Shown here: positions 11,301-22,559 of the stretch, in pieces | How positions within the stretch are numbered: position 1 is the first letter of the stretch | How the letters are laid out: every line of letters begins with the position of its first letter | DNA from: Berberis thunbergii | Lineage: Eukaryota > Streptophyta > Magnoliopsida > Ranunculales > Berberidaceae | DNA: 64,000 nt | Direction: 5' to 3' | NCBI GenBank assembly: GCA_003290165.1 | Contig: QNQO01000535.1 | Coordinates: 62,001-126,000 of the forward strand | Notes under the pieces: model-generated | Databases searched by the model: none | What the model was told of the DNA's origin: nothing | The model's input: only the letters and a program-made list of their open reading frames with translations | Made by a program: the position numbers and the translations under genes

Positions 11301-14300
11301 ACACCCTTTTTAGTATTTAAAACTTACTGGTCACAGGTCCATAAATTATCATTGTAGGATCTGCCTGGTGAAACTTCGGTTCCTCAATTTTGGCTTTTGA
11401 AAGTGCAATAACAACACGAGGGCGTGCATCCTGCTCATTCAACGAAGTTTATTTATAATGTGACTTAAAATTGTAATCATTCAGTTCAAACAATGCAGAG
11501 CATAACTACAAAATACTACCCCAAAGAACAAACAACATTCAGAAAATAATTAGAGCTTCAAAGAGATAAGAGATAAAGTATCTTTTAAGTGCAATCTAAT
11601 CATAATAATCACCATCATAATACTGCATTTATTGTGTTGAATTAATCTGGACAAAGTCCTTTTTTTTTGGAAGGGTCAAAGTAATTCATTCAAATGAAGG
11701 AAATTACAAGAGATTAAAACCCACTAAAGAGAATTTAGCGAGGGAACAATTAAGTAACCCAATTAGGAAATTAGCCCGTAGGCTCTCAAAGACACCCTAA
11801 AAAAGTCTATTTCTAACAGTAGCCAAAGCCACACGAGGACAAGACAATCCACACAAAGCTTTTACCCTACCATCACCGTACTTCCAAAACTCTTCCAATT
11901 TCCTTCCTTCTATAAGGTCCAACAAATAGCATATGGTGAGTGAGCTTCAGGCCGAGCCCTATTACGGTTGAGACAACCCTTCCAACTCCACCAGACTTCC
12001 AAGAATGACCTGATATAGCCCACCAGTACCAAACCTGCGAAGGAAAAAAAACCCACAGCAGGAAAGCTAGCAAACAATAACGTGTTAACACCCAACATAA
12101 GATTCCGTTCATGCCTCTCCTCATGAGAAAATTGACAACAAAGCATCACCACGCACCAACCAAAAAAAACACCTTAGGAGGGATGCTTGTTCCACACCAA
12201 AGAGGATGCAGGATGTATCTGGGCTGCATTAGGAATCTTCCCTTATAAAGGAACCTGATGGAGAATCTTCATGCCTTCCCTTTTCCTCGTTCATCATTTT
12301 ATTCCTTTAAGTAATCCTTGAAGTGCTTCCCCTTCCTCGTCAAACAAGTTTTCCAATGATGGATATTCCACACCCAGCCTTTAGTATAATTACCAAACTC
12401 CGAAAAACCAAACCTGATTTGAAACCCAAGATAAAGTTTGTTGGATTCTATTTATTTTTTCTTTGGATTTTGATGGCCACATCTGAAATGGTATTTACAT
12501 TGAAAGTCAAACCTTTAAGGGAGAAGTCTGAAACTCCACAATAGGGCATTTTTGGTAGTTTTGAAATGTGTGTATATATATATATATTCTCCTAAACCCC
12601 TCTTTCATCATTCTTCTACCTCCTTTTGACTTATTCTTTTTTCTTATATTATACTCTATCTTGCAAAAATCTTCTTTATTCCCCTACTTTCTATATTATT
12701 TCTCTTGCTTGATTCTCATAACCAATGTTTTCAAATGCTGAAACGTAAGGTGAGATTAGGCACCCGACTAGCTAGTGAGGCGAGTAAGCCTCGAGGCGTA
12801 ACGAGTTTTTTACATTAATATTTCGTGATCTATATTATATTCTATTGCATAACAAGCCATAAAAGCAAATTTATATCATAATAAGTTATAAAACAAGTTC
12901 CATGCCACTCCAAGAGTTCGTCAACTAAAAAGTAGATAAAAAAATCAACAACAAAAGGGTTGCAATGAAGACAAGAAGAATAAGAAAAGAATGCAAAGAA
13001 GTAAGAAAAAGACGAAAATTTTGAGGCATAAATTTCACTATGAGGGCCCACAAATAAATTGGGAAAATAAACATAATTTAAGGCACAATTTCATCTCAAT
13101 ATCCAATTCCCATTGAAGAAAGCAGCAAGCTACCACCAGGTAAGACCTTCATCTTTCTCTTTTTCTTCATCATATTTTCTTCTTTTCATCTTCATCCTCT
13201 CTTCTCTTCTTCTTGTTGCTGTTTTTTTTTTGTTAAGCTTTACTAGAATTTATGGGTTCTCACTCACCTGCTACCTCAGGTGACGAGGATTAGGTTGCCC
13301 CCTTGACCTTGCCTCGACGTTTTGACTACTGTTTATGATGTTCATTTAATGAAGAAAAAGCATCAATTGAAAAACTTGGAAGAAACAAGGTAAAAACAAA
13401 TAATCAGAGATCCAGAGACTTTTAGGAGTTACTGGAAAATCCAGTAAGGATATTTTTTGGAGGTGGTATTTAATTTTCATGAAGAATTCTTTGTTGGTCA
13501 GGTTTCCTATAGGACCTTAGTAGCTCAATCCAAAAATTGGTGAAGTTTCCTAATCTTGGACCTGTAAATAAAAAATTGTGTAAAGAGCATGACTCTAATT
13601 GGACTATCATGTCAACACTCAGAGCTTTATCTTTGGTGAACTGGTCAAGGTCTTGAAGTGTCCCTAGAAAATTGGCCTAGAATTTGTCAGCTAGTCATTA
13701 ATAAGACCAAAGATCAAATAAAAGTTGCAACTAGTTTCCAGAGCATTTTTTTGGGTAGCACCAATGCACCATCATGAAAAATAGGTGGAAAGGATAGCAT
13801 GACTTCAAAACATAGGGAGTACTTTCTCACCAAACGAAAAGCATCCCCTTCGCCCACCTAAGCTAGACTTTGATGATACAACAACTTCGTCAACTCATTC
13901 CTTTGAGAGGTACACCATAGCCAAGCATTCAAGCAACAACAAAATGCATGGAGATGGCTTCTTTGTTTCTGTTTAAGCCTCCCCTCTCTCCTCTCTCTCA
14001 TCTCTCCATAACCCTACCTTTCATTCTCTCCTTTATCCCTTCTTTCTATTTTATTCCATTTTTCTTTCTTGAATTTCAAATTAACACCAATTTTCATGCA
14101 AAGAATGGGTTTGGATCATCTTCTCAACTCAACTTCTCAGGTCTCAAAACATAATAACAATGGTGAATGACAAAACCATAGTTATTAATGCCAGTTGTAT
14201 CGGTCGGTATATACCAATTTATCGAATAAATCACGTCCCAGTGGGACCCCTTTTGGTAAATTAAAAAAAAAATCACCACTTTTCGACCCTCGACTTATCC

Positions 14301-17300
14301 CTTATCTATCCCCTTTAGCTTGATAACACACCACTTAATCTTCTCCGAGAGAGCTTTTGAGAGGAAAAACTCTCACCAAGGAAATCACCAAAATCCTCAT
14401 ATATCACTCCTCACAATTTGGAATCACGATTTGTTTTTGTGGGTAGTTTTTCTTTTTCGAATGAGCACCTAGTGCATGTACTTTATTGAATGTTTGAAGC
14501 CTCCGCGTGAAAGTTTCATCACTGGCCATTATATGTAACTTACTTTTTGTGTTTTTTCCTAATTCTTTATAGTTCATGTCGACTATTTGTGTTCTCATTG
14601 TGTGAACTTAAAAATGCCTCCTACTAATGACGATGAAGCAACAAGCAATATTGCAAAAAATTTCTTGATGGTAGGAATAAATTCAAGTGTAAATATTGTT
14701 AAAAGGAGTTGAGTAAAGGGATAACAATAATGAAACAGCATCTGGCTGGAACAAAAAAAGATGTTGCCGCATGTAGAAAGATGTTGCCGCACATACTAAG
14801 GTACTCAAAAGAGATTAAGGCATTCTTTTTAAAGTGCTCAATGATTTGGCTAAAAAATAAGACTAAAGTTGTTGATGTTGCGAGGATAATGTGGGTGAGA
14901 GTGGCCCTTTGTCTCAACCAAAGAAATTTATGATCAGGAGTTTTCTTCCAAAGTGGTTCTATTGAAAGGTGAGTTTATTAGAGATGTGGTTTGTCAATTT
15001 ATTGATAGGTGCTTGTATGTGAATGCTTTCTTTTAACTTGGTTAATAGCCATTATTTCAAATAAATGTGTAAAGACAATGTCAACTTGGGAAAGGCTTGA
15101 AACAGCCATCATACTATGAGGTGAGGTAGAAATTCTTGAAGACTGAAGTAGAAAATGCAGAAGAGCTTCTAAAAAGGTACAAGAACGAGTGGAGGACTAC
15201 CGATTGTACAATCATGTCAAATGAGTGGACGGATGAAAAACAAAGGTCAATCACAAATTTATTATGAATAATTTTATGGGGATCGTGTTTCTAAAAAGTG
15301 TAGACACATTTGTCGTATTTTATAATGTCGGTGGTGCTTTGTGTGAGTTGTTTGATTCCCTAGTAGTGGAGGTTGGGGAGTAGGTTGTGCACATCACAGA
15401 TAGTGCATCGGCATATGTTGCGGCGGGGCAAAAAGTTGATGGAGAGGAGACCTCATTTGTTTTGGTCTCCATGTGATGCCCATTGCATCCATATCATGCT
15501 TCAAGACATAGTCACCAATTTCCCCACCCACATCATGTGAAGTCGACAATGGGCTATGCTTGTGAAGCTATGAATTCGACCAAAAAGAGGATTGCTTCCA
15601 ACTTTTGCAATATAAAGAAACATTATGAACCTACATGGAAAATAATTGATGAAAGGTGGAATAAACAATTACATAGGTTACTCCATGTGGCGGTATATTA
15701 AAGATAACCCGAACTTGCCCAAGCTGCCCCTACTCTTACATATAAATCATTCATTAGAAGTGATAATTCTTTCACACCTTTTATGTTTCTGTCAAATACC
15801 TCAGAGTTTCTTTCACAAAATGAAATGAAGGAAAATAAGGATTGAATGGAACAACAGTGTGCAAGTATCAACTGTAAAAATCCATAATGACTACAGAGTA
15901 GAGACGTCATTTTAAATATCCTCCATACTACCTGTGGACTGTTATATATAGCAAGCTCTAGCCTGAGAGGCTGGGCAGGATTACGGGCACTACATGGTAG
16001 AACTACAACCCATCTGCAAAAAATATAACAAGAATCAGCAAATGTAACACCCCCGATCACAAAGTGGAGAGACTTTTGAAGGAAGTTCTACCATTTATCA
16101 TTGTCTTCAAACACGTGAGAAGGAGAACCTAAAAGTATGGGAATAAAGAACACAAACTTATCGAGAATATACAGTGAACCCACATCTTTTTGGATAACCA
16201 TTGAGAAGCTAGTGCTTCAAGAAAACCCGGACCATAAAGCTCACGCATCCAGCCATAGAAAAGCCCGATATGGTGCTAAAAAGTAATCAATTGAAAATAT
16301 GCCTTCAGCAAATAACAATCTGGGAAGAAGGAATGGTTCACTCATGTACAGTAAAGAAGGGCATAGGTAGCTCGTAACAACTTCAGAAACTTAAAGAATA
16401 CCTCAATTGTGCGAACTACAATTGTGTGATTCTTTTGTCTAGCAACATCAAGTGGAGTGAAACAATCATCGTTCATTATTAAGACATTAGCTGCAGCAAA
16501 TAATCAAGTCATAAGAGAAGAAAGTTGAGGTAACAGTCTTCATTAAATATAAAATCATTAAACATACCACCATGGGAAAGAAGCAGCCTAACAGTCGGGT
16601 CAAGGCCTCTTTTAGCTGCATGATGTAAAGGTGTCCCCCCATGGCTTCCTACAGAAAAGGAAAGAAAACAACAAAAAACTACAGATAAGTTACTGAGCAT
16701 TTCCTAAACATATTACTTAAAGAAAGAAAAACTGAAAAAGTAGAAAAAGTATTTTATCCCTTACCCTTTAAAAAAAAACTAAAGGCAATTTACCAAACTG
16801 ATATAACGGAACTCCTAAACAATGATTTTGACAATCTGGACAAATTTTCCAAAGAGTATTTGCAAAAAAAATATAAAGCTGACAGAAGTATCAACAACTT
16901 AAAGTGGAAAATCTTGACCCCTCCCCCAACACACACACAAAAATTTTGATAACCAGCTATTTTGGTTTTTCCATGCAATTGGGGTTATGTAAGTGAGAGT
17001 TCCATTGACCAATATAACTAAACAACTCTTTTAAACAAAGCATCAATAAACCACCACCAACAGATTCATCATTACACACACCATCGGAAAAATGCAATGT
17101 TGCTCACCGGGGCGGTAGGAGTTGACGTTTGCACCCAATTCTATGAGTGCTTCGGCAACATTAAAAAGTTGAGGATTCATGCAGGCCACAATCAGGGGAG
17201 TCTTCCCTTCTTTATCAATCCACTACAATACAAGAGCACTTAACAATCATTCACAAATACACAACTAATCAATAAAACAATAAATACCCATTGCACCAAA

Positions 17301-17509
17301 GGTGAAATTAAAGCTACCCATTTGAAGATAAAATCGTACAACGACAAATTGATCTTTTAAACTGATGAAGAAGAAGAAGAACATAAAAAGTTATGGTTTT
17401 TTAATACCTCAAGATTGGCCCCTTCTCTGCAGAGTGCTTTGATCCCTTCAACGTTTCCATAATTCACTTGCTGATATAGCAATTCATCTTTGGATTGCTG
17501 TTGCCCCAT
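5400..17509 (-). CDS. XBAT35: XBAT34/35-type ankyrin-repeat RING-HC E3 ubiquitin-protein ligase
   Basis: Minus strand, nine exons: 17408-17509, 17108-17222, 16568-16648, 16402-16490, 16184-16275, 15932-16013, 11328-11430, 7271-7356, 5400-6101. All introns are GT-AG, and all phases agree to give 1452 nt (483 aa plus stop). The start MGQQQSKDE has Gly2 and a Ser at position 6, suitable for N-myristoylation. Two ankyrin repeats follow (about 34-105; GKTPLIVAC and GGTPLHHAAKRG), then the family middle region (WMRELYGPG, LRLELAIY), a Pro/Ser-rich linker, and a C-terminal C3HC4 RING at 432-471 (CVICLDAP, CGHMAGCMSC, CPICRAKID). The Arabidopsis relatives ubiquitinate partners in ethylene, cell-death and ABA/ESCRT signalling. 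Length and order match that family and nothing is broken. XBAT34 versus XBAT35 orthology, and any alternatively spliced nuclear-localisation exon, were not resolved. Confidence 0.93.
6102..7270 (-). other. intron 8 of the E3 ligase gene
   Basis: 1169 bp between exons 8 and 9, donor GTACAAAAG and acceptor CACTGCAG on the minus strand, phase 0. AT-rich, with no recognisable element. Confidence 0.85.
8961..9323 (-). other. unrecognised open frame of 120 codons inside intron 7
   Basis: The frame starts MCKEKALPVHHKKYSG and ends at TAA. Residue composition looks protein-like, not low-complexity (e.g. LQDLCTPKKIIQEYPWDLML). Upstream on the same strand, another frame stays open over about 20 codons (RHGWSCKESHLNAF) one frameshift away, as if a longer coding stretch had decayed. 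I do not recognise the family. It could be a captured gene fragment, part of an unknown element or chance. No promoter or splice structure supports expression. Confidence 0.3.
9955..10800 (-). repeat. four tandem copies of a LINE-tail-like unit
   Basis: Units begin near 9955, 10201, 10335 and 10570, each with the motif gagagaagattcaaatttta. Full units are about 231-246 bp; the second is shortened to about 134 bp. On the minus strand each ends in a gaataaaatttgaatcttc block and an A tract, like the 3' end of a non-LTR element. Shared inner blocks are acaataacaagaagaaaac and gaattgtagcaataatat. No coding sequence is attached. Interpretation as a LINE tail is an inference. Confidence 0.55.
11661..12250 (-). 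pseudogene. LINE ORF2 3' relic
   Basis: On the minus strand, frames around 12150-11870 resemble the far C-terminal part of plant L1 reverse transcriptases, including a LCWTLWKEGNW-like stretch seen after one frameshift. The end at 11661-11668 is a short A tract. Frames are broken and the rest of the LINE is absent. Moderate confidence, because the similarity is short. Confidence 0.45.
12740..13330. repeat. possible MITE with aggcgag / cctcga ends
   Basis: The left part has gaggcgagtaagcctcgagg (12777-12796). The right part has cttgcctcgacgttttgac (13308-13326). The reverse complement of the right end partly matches the left end. No exact target duplication was found, so this is tentative. 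Confidence 0.3.
14170..15705 (+). pseudogene. decayed hAT transposase relic
   Basis: Plus-strand fragments align with the better preserved hAT transposase at 53377-55816. They include a BED-type zinc-finger start (KFKCKYC, then MKQHLAGTKKDVAAC, about 14679-14775), a DUF659-like block (IMSNEWTDEKQRSITN, about 15212-15262) and a piece matching the region before the dimerisation domain (IIDERWNKQLHRLL, about 15640-15682). Stops and frameshifts separate them and the C-terminal dimerisation domain is missing. It sits inside intron 6 of the E3 ligase gene, in the opposite orientation. Element ends were not fixed; the start near 14170 is a guess from a change in sequence character. Confidence 0.7.
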
Positions 17510-17895
17510 TTGAACCCAAAATCGAAACGTGACCCCAATAGTGCAATTGAAACTCGACTTCTCAGAGAATTGGAAGGAGGGTTTCTATCCCAAAGAGGTT
17601 TTGGAATTAATCAAGAAAGATAGGGTTGGAGAGGAAAGTGGTATATTTTCTAGGGAAAAATGATGAAACCTAGAGAGAGTTTTGATAAAAGTAGTTAAGA
17701 AATTGAAGACGTAATCTTTCTTTTTGTACAAACACGGACGAAGACCAAGGTTGAACTACTTGGACATTTCCTTAGCCTAGAAGGAACAATGGATGTTAAT
17801 TTTTTTTTCATGTTAATTTTAATTATTTGTATATTCTTATTTATTTGTAGTAGGGAAGGATTTTTTTTTTTTAAAGGATGATTTATTGCTCAAAT
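17510..17895 (-). promoter_or_regulatory. 5' flank of the E3 ligase gene
   Basis: About 390 bp between the start codon and the upstream MITE. It should contain the 5' UTR and core promoter. A weak TATA-like AAAATATACC lies near 17640-17650 on the minus strand, but its position relative to a transcription start is unknown. Assigned by location only. Confidence 0.4.
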
Positions 17896-18368
17896 TAGGG
17901 GTGGGCATCTCATCCCCCGATCTCGAACACGTCCCAATTCTTTTGGGTTCTTTCGGAATTGATCAAACTTATCCTGATCTTGTCCCGTCCCGATCTAGAG
18001 TGGAATGAAATTATGATGGAGATTTTCAGTCCCCCTATCCCGTTCTGTGTCGAATTTATTTATTTATTATTATTAATTTTAATCAAAATGCTCTTCTAAA
18101 AATTAAAGTTTTAGGATGTGTTGAAATTCAATCAATGTGAGATGAAATTCTAAATGAAGTTTAATATTTATTTAATATCTATTATTATTTATGATGAAAT
18201 AAATTTGATATTATTGTTATGTGAGTAATGTGTGATGAACATCTTTCGTTATTTTTTATTGGAGGACTATTTAATATGTGTTTATCCCGTCCCGTCCCGA
18301 TCCTGAATGAACGGGATGGGATAGGGATGAGATCCATCTTGTTCCATCCCCTCCCGTGCCCACCCCTA
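17896..18368. mobile_element. hAT-type MITE with perfect 8-bp target duplication
   Basis: 473 bp bounded by inverted ends taggggtgggca / tgcccaccccta and flanked on both sides by gctcaaat (17888-17895 and 18369-18376). An 8-bp duplication with short terminal inverted repeats is the mark of hAT elements. No coding capacity. The interior has cccgtcccgatc motifs near both ends in opposite orientation, extending the inverted similarity. It lies immediately upstream of the E3 ligase gene. Confidence 0.9.
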
Positions 18369-18376
18369 GCTCAAAT

Positions 18377-20390
18377 GGATTGAAACAAGTTTATTATTTT
18401 TCAAAGGACAACCTTGCCCACGAACTACACTTGCTTTTGTTGTTTCGTTTTAGTTGAATTTGTACATCAACAATTCTTTGTACATTACTAAAATCGGGGA
18501 TAATGTGTCAAAAGTTGAAGCTCGATCTAAATATGTTCATTTTTTGGGAGGTTATCAACCACAATTTTTTCATTATATTATATGATAACATTCGGGTTAA
18601 TTTGAGACTTGGTAATGACAAACTATATGTATCTAACTTTACGATACACATATTTGAAGGGGTGACCTTATATTTCTTTATTTCATTTTCTTTGTTAAAT
18701 TTATATTTGTCAAATCTAGACTCAATTAAATTTTGCTTCATGTAAACTATTTGGGTACACGCACATCGCACTTGCAGGTTCCCCGGTAACATATTGCATG
18801 TGAACTTATCTTCGAAACCGTTGCTAATAAGTAATAACATACATCTTACTTATTTTGTTCCTCTCGCGCTTGTACCCAACATATTCAGCGAAAGACAATG
18901 ATGATAAGTTGAGGATTCCCACTCAATGGTGGAGATGGAGATGAACAAACTATTATGTTTAAAGGGGTAAAGTTCATAAAGACTGTGTTTTCAACAAGAT
19001 TTGTGATTTTGTTTCTCAAGGTAATTACGATAAGTTGATTTTAAGAAATATTTCGTTGAATATAGAAAAACGTAAAAATTTTGGTTGTAATTTTGAATTT
19101 ATTAATATAATTTAAACATTTAAAACTCTTATATAACAAAATTTTAAAACTAAACTAAAGGTTAAAATGGGTTAAAATATGGGGAAATTGAGATTGGTCT
19201 AACAAAAGAAATGATTATTAAAAAATTTCGGTAACTAAAAAAATAGAAATATTTCGTAAAATTTTGAAATTTTTCGAGAAATCGTGTTCCTTGATTTTCT
19301 AGGTGATCTAAGATGTCCATCAAACTTACTACAATGATAGAAGAGTTTTATATCATCTATCTATCTACTTGGAGAATATAACATTGAAAAGGTTATACAC
19401 TTAGGCAGGCCATAAATGTGGCCCGCCAACCAAAAACAATTTGCAAGCATATGGGAATTGGGTTTGGACTCATGAAAATTACTACACTATATACAGTTAA
19501 CCAAACAATTACCAACCAAGCCACAAATAAATAATGTCAATATTCGGGGAGAGGGGGGGAAGCATTTACACATAATATCAAACATTTAAGGGCCCTAAAG
19601 TGTCAAATTTTTTGGGGCCCAATTTATCAATAGTCCCGATCTATTTAGAGTTCGAGCCTGCTCTTAGATTGGTTTAGTGTAAAAACTACATTTTAATCAT
19701 AACTTGAATATGAAAAACAATATTACCATAGATCAACAAAAAAACATGAACCATTTCCAATTGCCATGCATCTTTGGTGAACTTATAATCCAAGTCTTTT
19801 TTGTGATATATTGTTTGATTATTTTAAAACGATGTCAGTGTAAAAGTGGTAATCTCTTGCTCTTAGAATGTGAAATTGGGTTACTCACTATTTGCTAATA
19901 AGTTGTATTGGATTTAATGAGTGAACAGTGAAAACCAAAAATAACTTTTAAATATAAAAAATATGGCATATGTACTTAATCTGCATCCTGAAAAGTTGTT
20001 TGATTGAGTTTGTAACTTGTAAGGAGATTGAGATTGCATACAAGATATATGGGAACTGAGGTATAATAGTTGTGGATTTATATATAAATCATGTGGAGTT
20101 TGGCCTAAAATAATATTTTACACCAACAATGAAGAAGCTAGAAACTAAACTGGGGACACTTGTTTGTAGTCGATGTTATCCCAAACATTGCACCTAAAAA
20201 AAAAAATTTCATGAAGGCAGACTACTCCACACCACCACTGAGTTTTTTTTTTATTTACTCACACCACCAATAAATATGCATAACTTAACAGAGAAACCCA
20301 AACTCAAAATGAAAAAATCACAAAACAAGGTAACTTTCGACCATTTTAAACCCTCAATTGAGATCGATTCTCAAGCTCATCAAAGCAAAA
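18377..20390. other. intergenic, no gene recognised
   Basis: Only short frames. It contains copy 2 of the AT-rich MITE-like repeat (18997-19290). No promoter, RNA gene or protein motif was recognised. Confidence 0.5.
18997..19290. repeat. AT-rich MITE-like repeat, copy 2 of 3
   Basis: The shortest copy. It starts gatttgtgattttgtttct and ends tttttcgagaaatcgtgttcc. It lacks the acatattacataaagaatac part of copies 1 and 3, so it has an internal deletion relative to them. Confidence 0.65.
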
Positions 20391-20990
20391 AAGTTGTAGT
20401 ACTATGAGTTGTCTAATAAACACAACTTGAATCACTTGAAAATGTTTTGAAATGAGCAAGTTATGATCATTTTACTAAAGTCGCGCAAATCTGTCTTGCA
20501 ATGAAAACGGCATAGTGTCCTTGACTTTCGGCCAACTTATATGCTCGATCAAAATCAAAATCGATTCTCAAGCTCATCCAAACACAAATAATGTTGTACT
20601 AAAGTCGCGCAAATCTGTCTCGCAATGAAAATCTGTCTCGCAATGAAAATCGGATAGTGTTCCTAACTTTCGGCTAACTTATGTAATCAATTAAGGCTGA
20701 TTCTCAAGTGGACACAAAAGTTGTAGTAATCTGAGTTATCTAATAAACACAATTTGATTCACTTGAAAATGTTTAGAAATAAGCAAGTTATGGTCATTTT
20801 ACTAAAATCGCGCAAATCCGTCCTAAAAATTTTGCTGAAATATCGTGTTCGTTCGAAACAATGTGAGGTTTTTGCAAAAACTCACAGAGTTCCGGGCGAA
20901 CAGAAAATTTCAGCAAATTGTTTTACTGTTTGCTCAGGTCAATGCGAGGTTCAAGCGAACAATATTTTTTTGTGATTTTTGAAAATTTTT
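20391..20990. repeat. diverged direct repeats, period about 320 bp
   Basis: The block at 20391-20497 (gttgtagtactatgagttgt through cgcgcaaatctgtc) recurs at 20711-20822 with substitutions. Between them a shorter part recurs at 20583-20650, including an immediate duplication of aatctgtctcgcaatgaa. From 20823 a third block with inverted or repeated cagcaaattg and gcgaac motifs follows. Probably part of an old element; no coding motif was seen. Confidence 0.5.
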
Positions 20991-22559
20991 CTGAAGTTTA
21001 CTTTTTTTTGTAACTAAATTTTTTCTGAAGTTTCCATGAGATTACTTTGTTTTTCTGAAAATTTTTGGGGAGGTTTCCATTTGGGGTTCGATTTTTAAGG
21101 GTTTCGATTTTGGGGAAGAGGGATGAGATTTTCGAGGGAGAGGGATGAGATTTTCGAGGGAGATGGAAGAGATTGGTTTCGATTTTGCAAGAAATTTGAA
21201 TGTGGGGAGAGATTTGCAAGATATTTGAATGTGATAGAGGGAAGAGATTTGAATGGGGAGGGAAAAGATGTTGGTTTTTTGTTTATATAGGTGGTGTAGG
21301 AAAGTATGGTGGTATGAGAAAGAAAGTAGATGGTGTGGGAAAGTAGAATGGTGTGAGAAAAAAGAAATGGTGGTGTGGAGTAGTTGTTGCCTTTCATGAA
21401 TGGTACAAAAAGTTGACTAATGTGTCATTCATTAATGATGTAGTATACCTTTAATATATGAAAGAAACACGAATGACTTTTTCTTTTATTTCTCTCCTAT
21501 TTTTTTTCCCTACCTAATATATATCTGCTATTTCCCTCCGAATCTAAAGTGCAAAAGGTTTCGGTGATCATGGCGAGTATGATAATAATGATCTTTATCA
21601 TCCTATATATTGATTCTCATCCAGTATTGGCAGACATAAAATAAATCTTCCCCTAAGGCAACTCTTTTTTTTATCGTATATGGTCACTCTTTGATCACCC
21701 ACGACCGTGATGATATGACATCACATAAAAAATAAACAAATAAATATTCATAAGTGGAAACATTTTTTCACATATTTTTCTTTTTGTGCATTTAACATAA
21801 TAGGCACACAAATCTAAAGAACATCGATACTTCTCCATATCAAAATATAAATAATAATAATAATAAAAATTGGGTGGGGGATTTTTTTTATTCATTTGTG
21901 AAAAGGGCTATTGGTATGTAGTTTGTGGTCTAAACACAAAAGAGTTTATCCTTACAATGGAGTTTCATCATCCCTTAAAAATTAAGTAAGCAACAAGTTA
22001 GTGTGTTCACAAAGATTAATTTGCACCTTCTTCGTGTGATCAATTTAGTTAAAAACTTCAACTTGAAGCAAAAGACTTCGTTTTTGTATTAAGTAGCATA
22101 GTATTAATCACTAAAAAAATCAATAATTTTTATAAACTAATTATTCATTGTATTTCTACCACCATCAGTCCCTGAGAATTCGTCTCTAAGATCTAAACTC
22201 TAACTAAAAGCAAAAAAAGTTTTCACTAATGTAAGCTAAAGCAAATTAAGTTGAAGCGAATCAAGCTCATAAAATTACGTATGGTGATAATGATGATTGT
22301 TTAGGATGTGATTGTTTCCAATTTGAATTCTCTCAAGCAGAGGGTGTTAGTGCAAAGAAGCGTGAATAATAAATGGGTTTTGTTTGATCAAATTTTATGG
22401 ATTAGTGGTGATAAGATGTGGATTGTTTTGGGTTTAATATAATTATGATTTTAAATTAAAATAGATGGAAGGAATTACAAGGATGGAAATGTGAGTATGT
22501 GAGGTGTGTTTTGATCATTAAGTAGCAGTCTACAATTTGGGCTTTATAATTTTAGGAGA
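20991..22559. other. intergenic; purine-rich stretch at 21100-21390
   Basis: On the plus strand 21100-21390 is rich in G and A, with a tandem duplication of gagattttcgagggaga and several copies of gaatggtgtgagaa-like motifs. The minus-strand frame through it (about 100 codons) is therefore low-complexity and is not called a gene. The rest is AT-rich without recognisable features. Confidence 0.45.

Larger units (their letters stand above)
7357..11327 (-). other. intron 7 of the E3 ligase gene, 4.0 kb
   Basis: Donor GTAAGTTTT and acceptor CATTTACAG on the minus strand, phase 1. It contains an unrecognised 120-codon frame (8961-9323) and a tandem array of LINE-like tails (9955-10800). In Arabidopsis XBAT35 an alternatively spliced exon with a basic nuclear-localisation signal lies at this position. 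No such exon was found by eye here. Confidence 0.8.
11431..15931 (-). other. intron 6 of the E3 ligase gene, 4.5 kb
   Basis: Donor GTAGTATGG and acceptor ATGAGCAG on the minus strand, phase 0. It contains a LINE relic (about 11661-12250), a possible MITE (about 12740-13330), pyrimidine-rich sequence at 13965-14060 and a dead hAT transposase (about 14170-15705). The exons on both sides keep their frame, so the insertions are tolerated. Confidence 0.85.

Noticed and set aside
21095..21397. 100-codon minus-strand frame rich in Ser, Pro and Leu
   Set aside because: It reflects the purine-rich low-complexity DNA of the plus strand, not a conserved protein.
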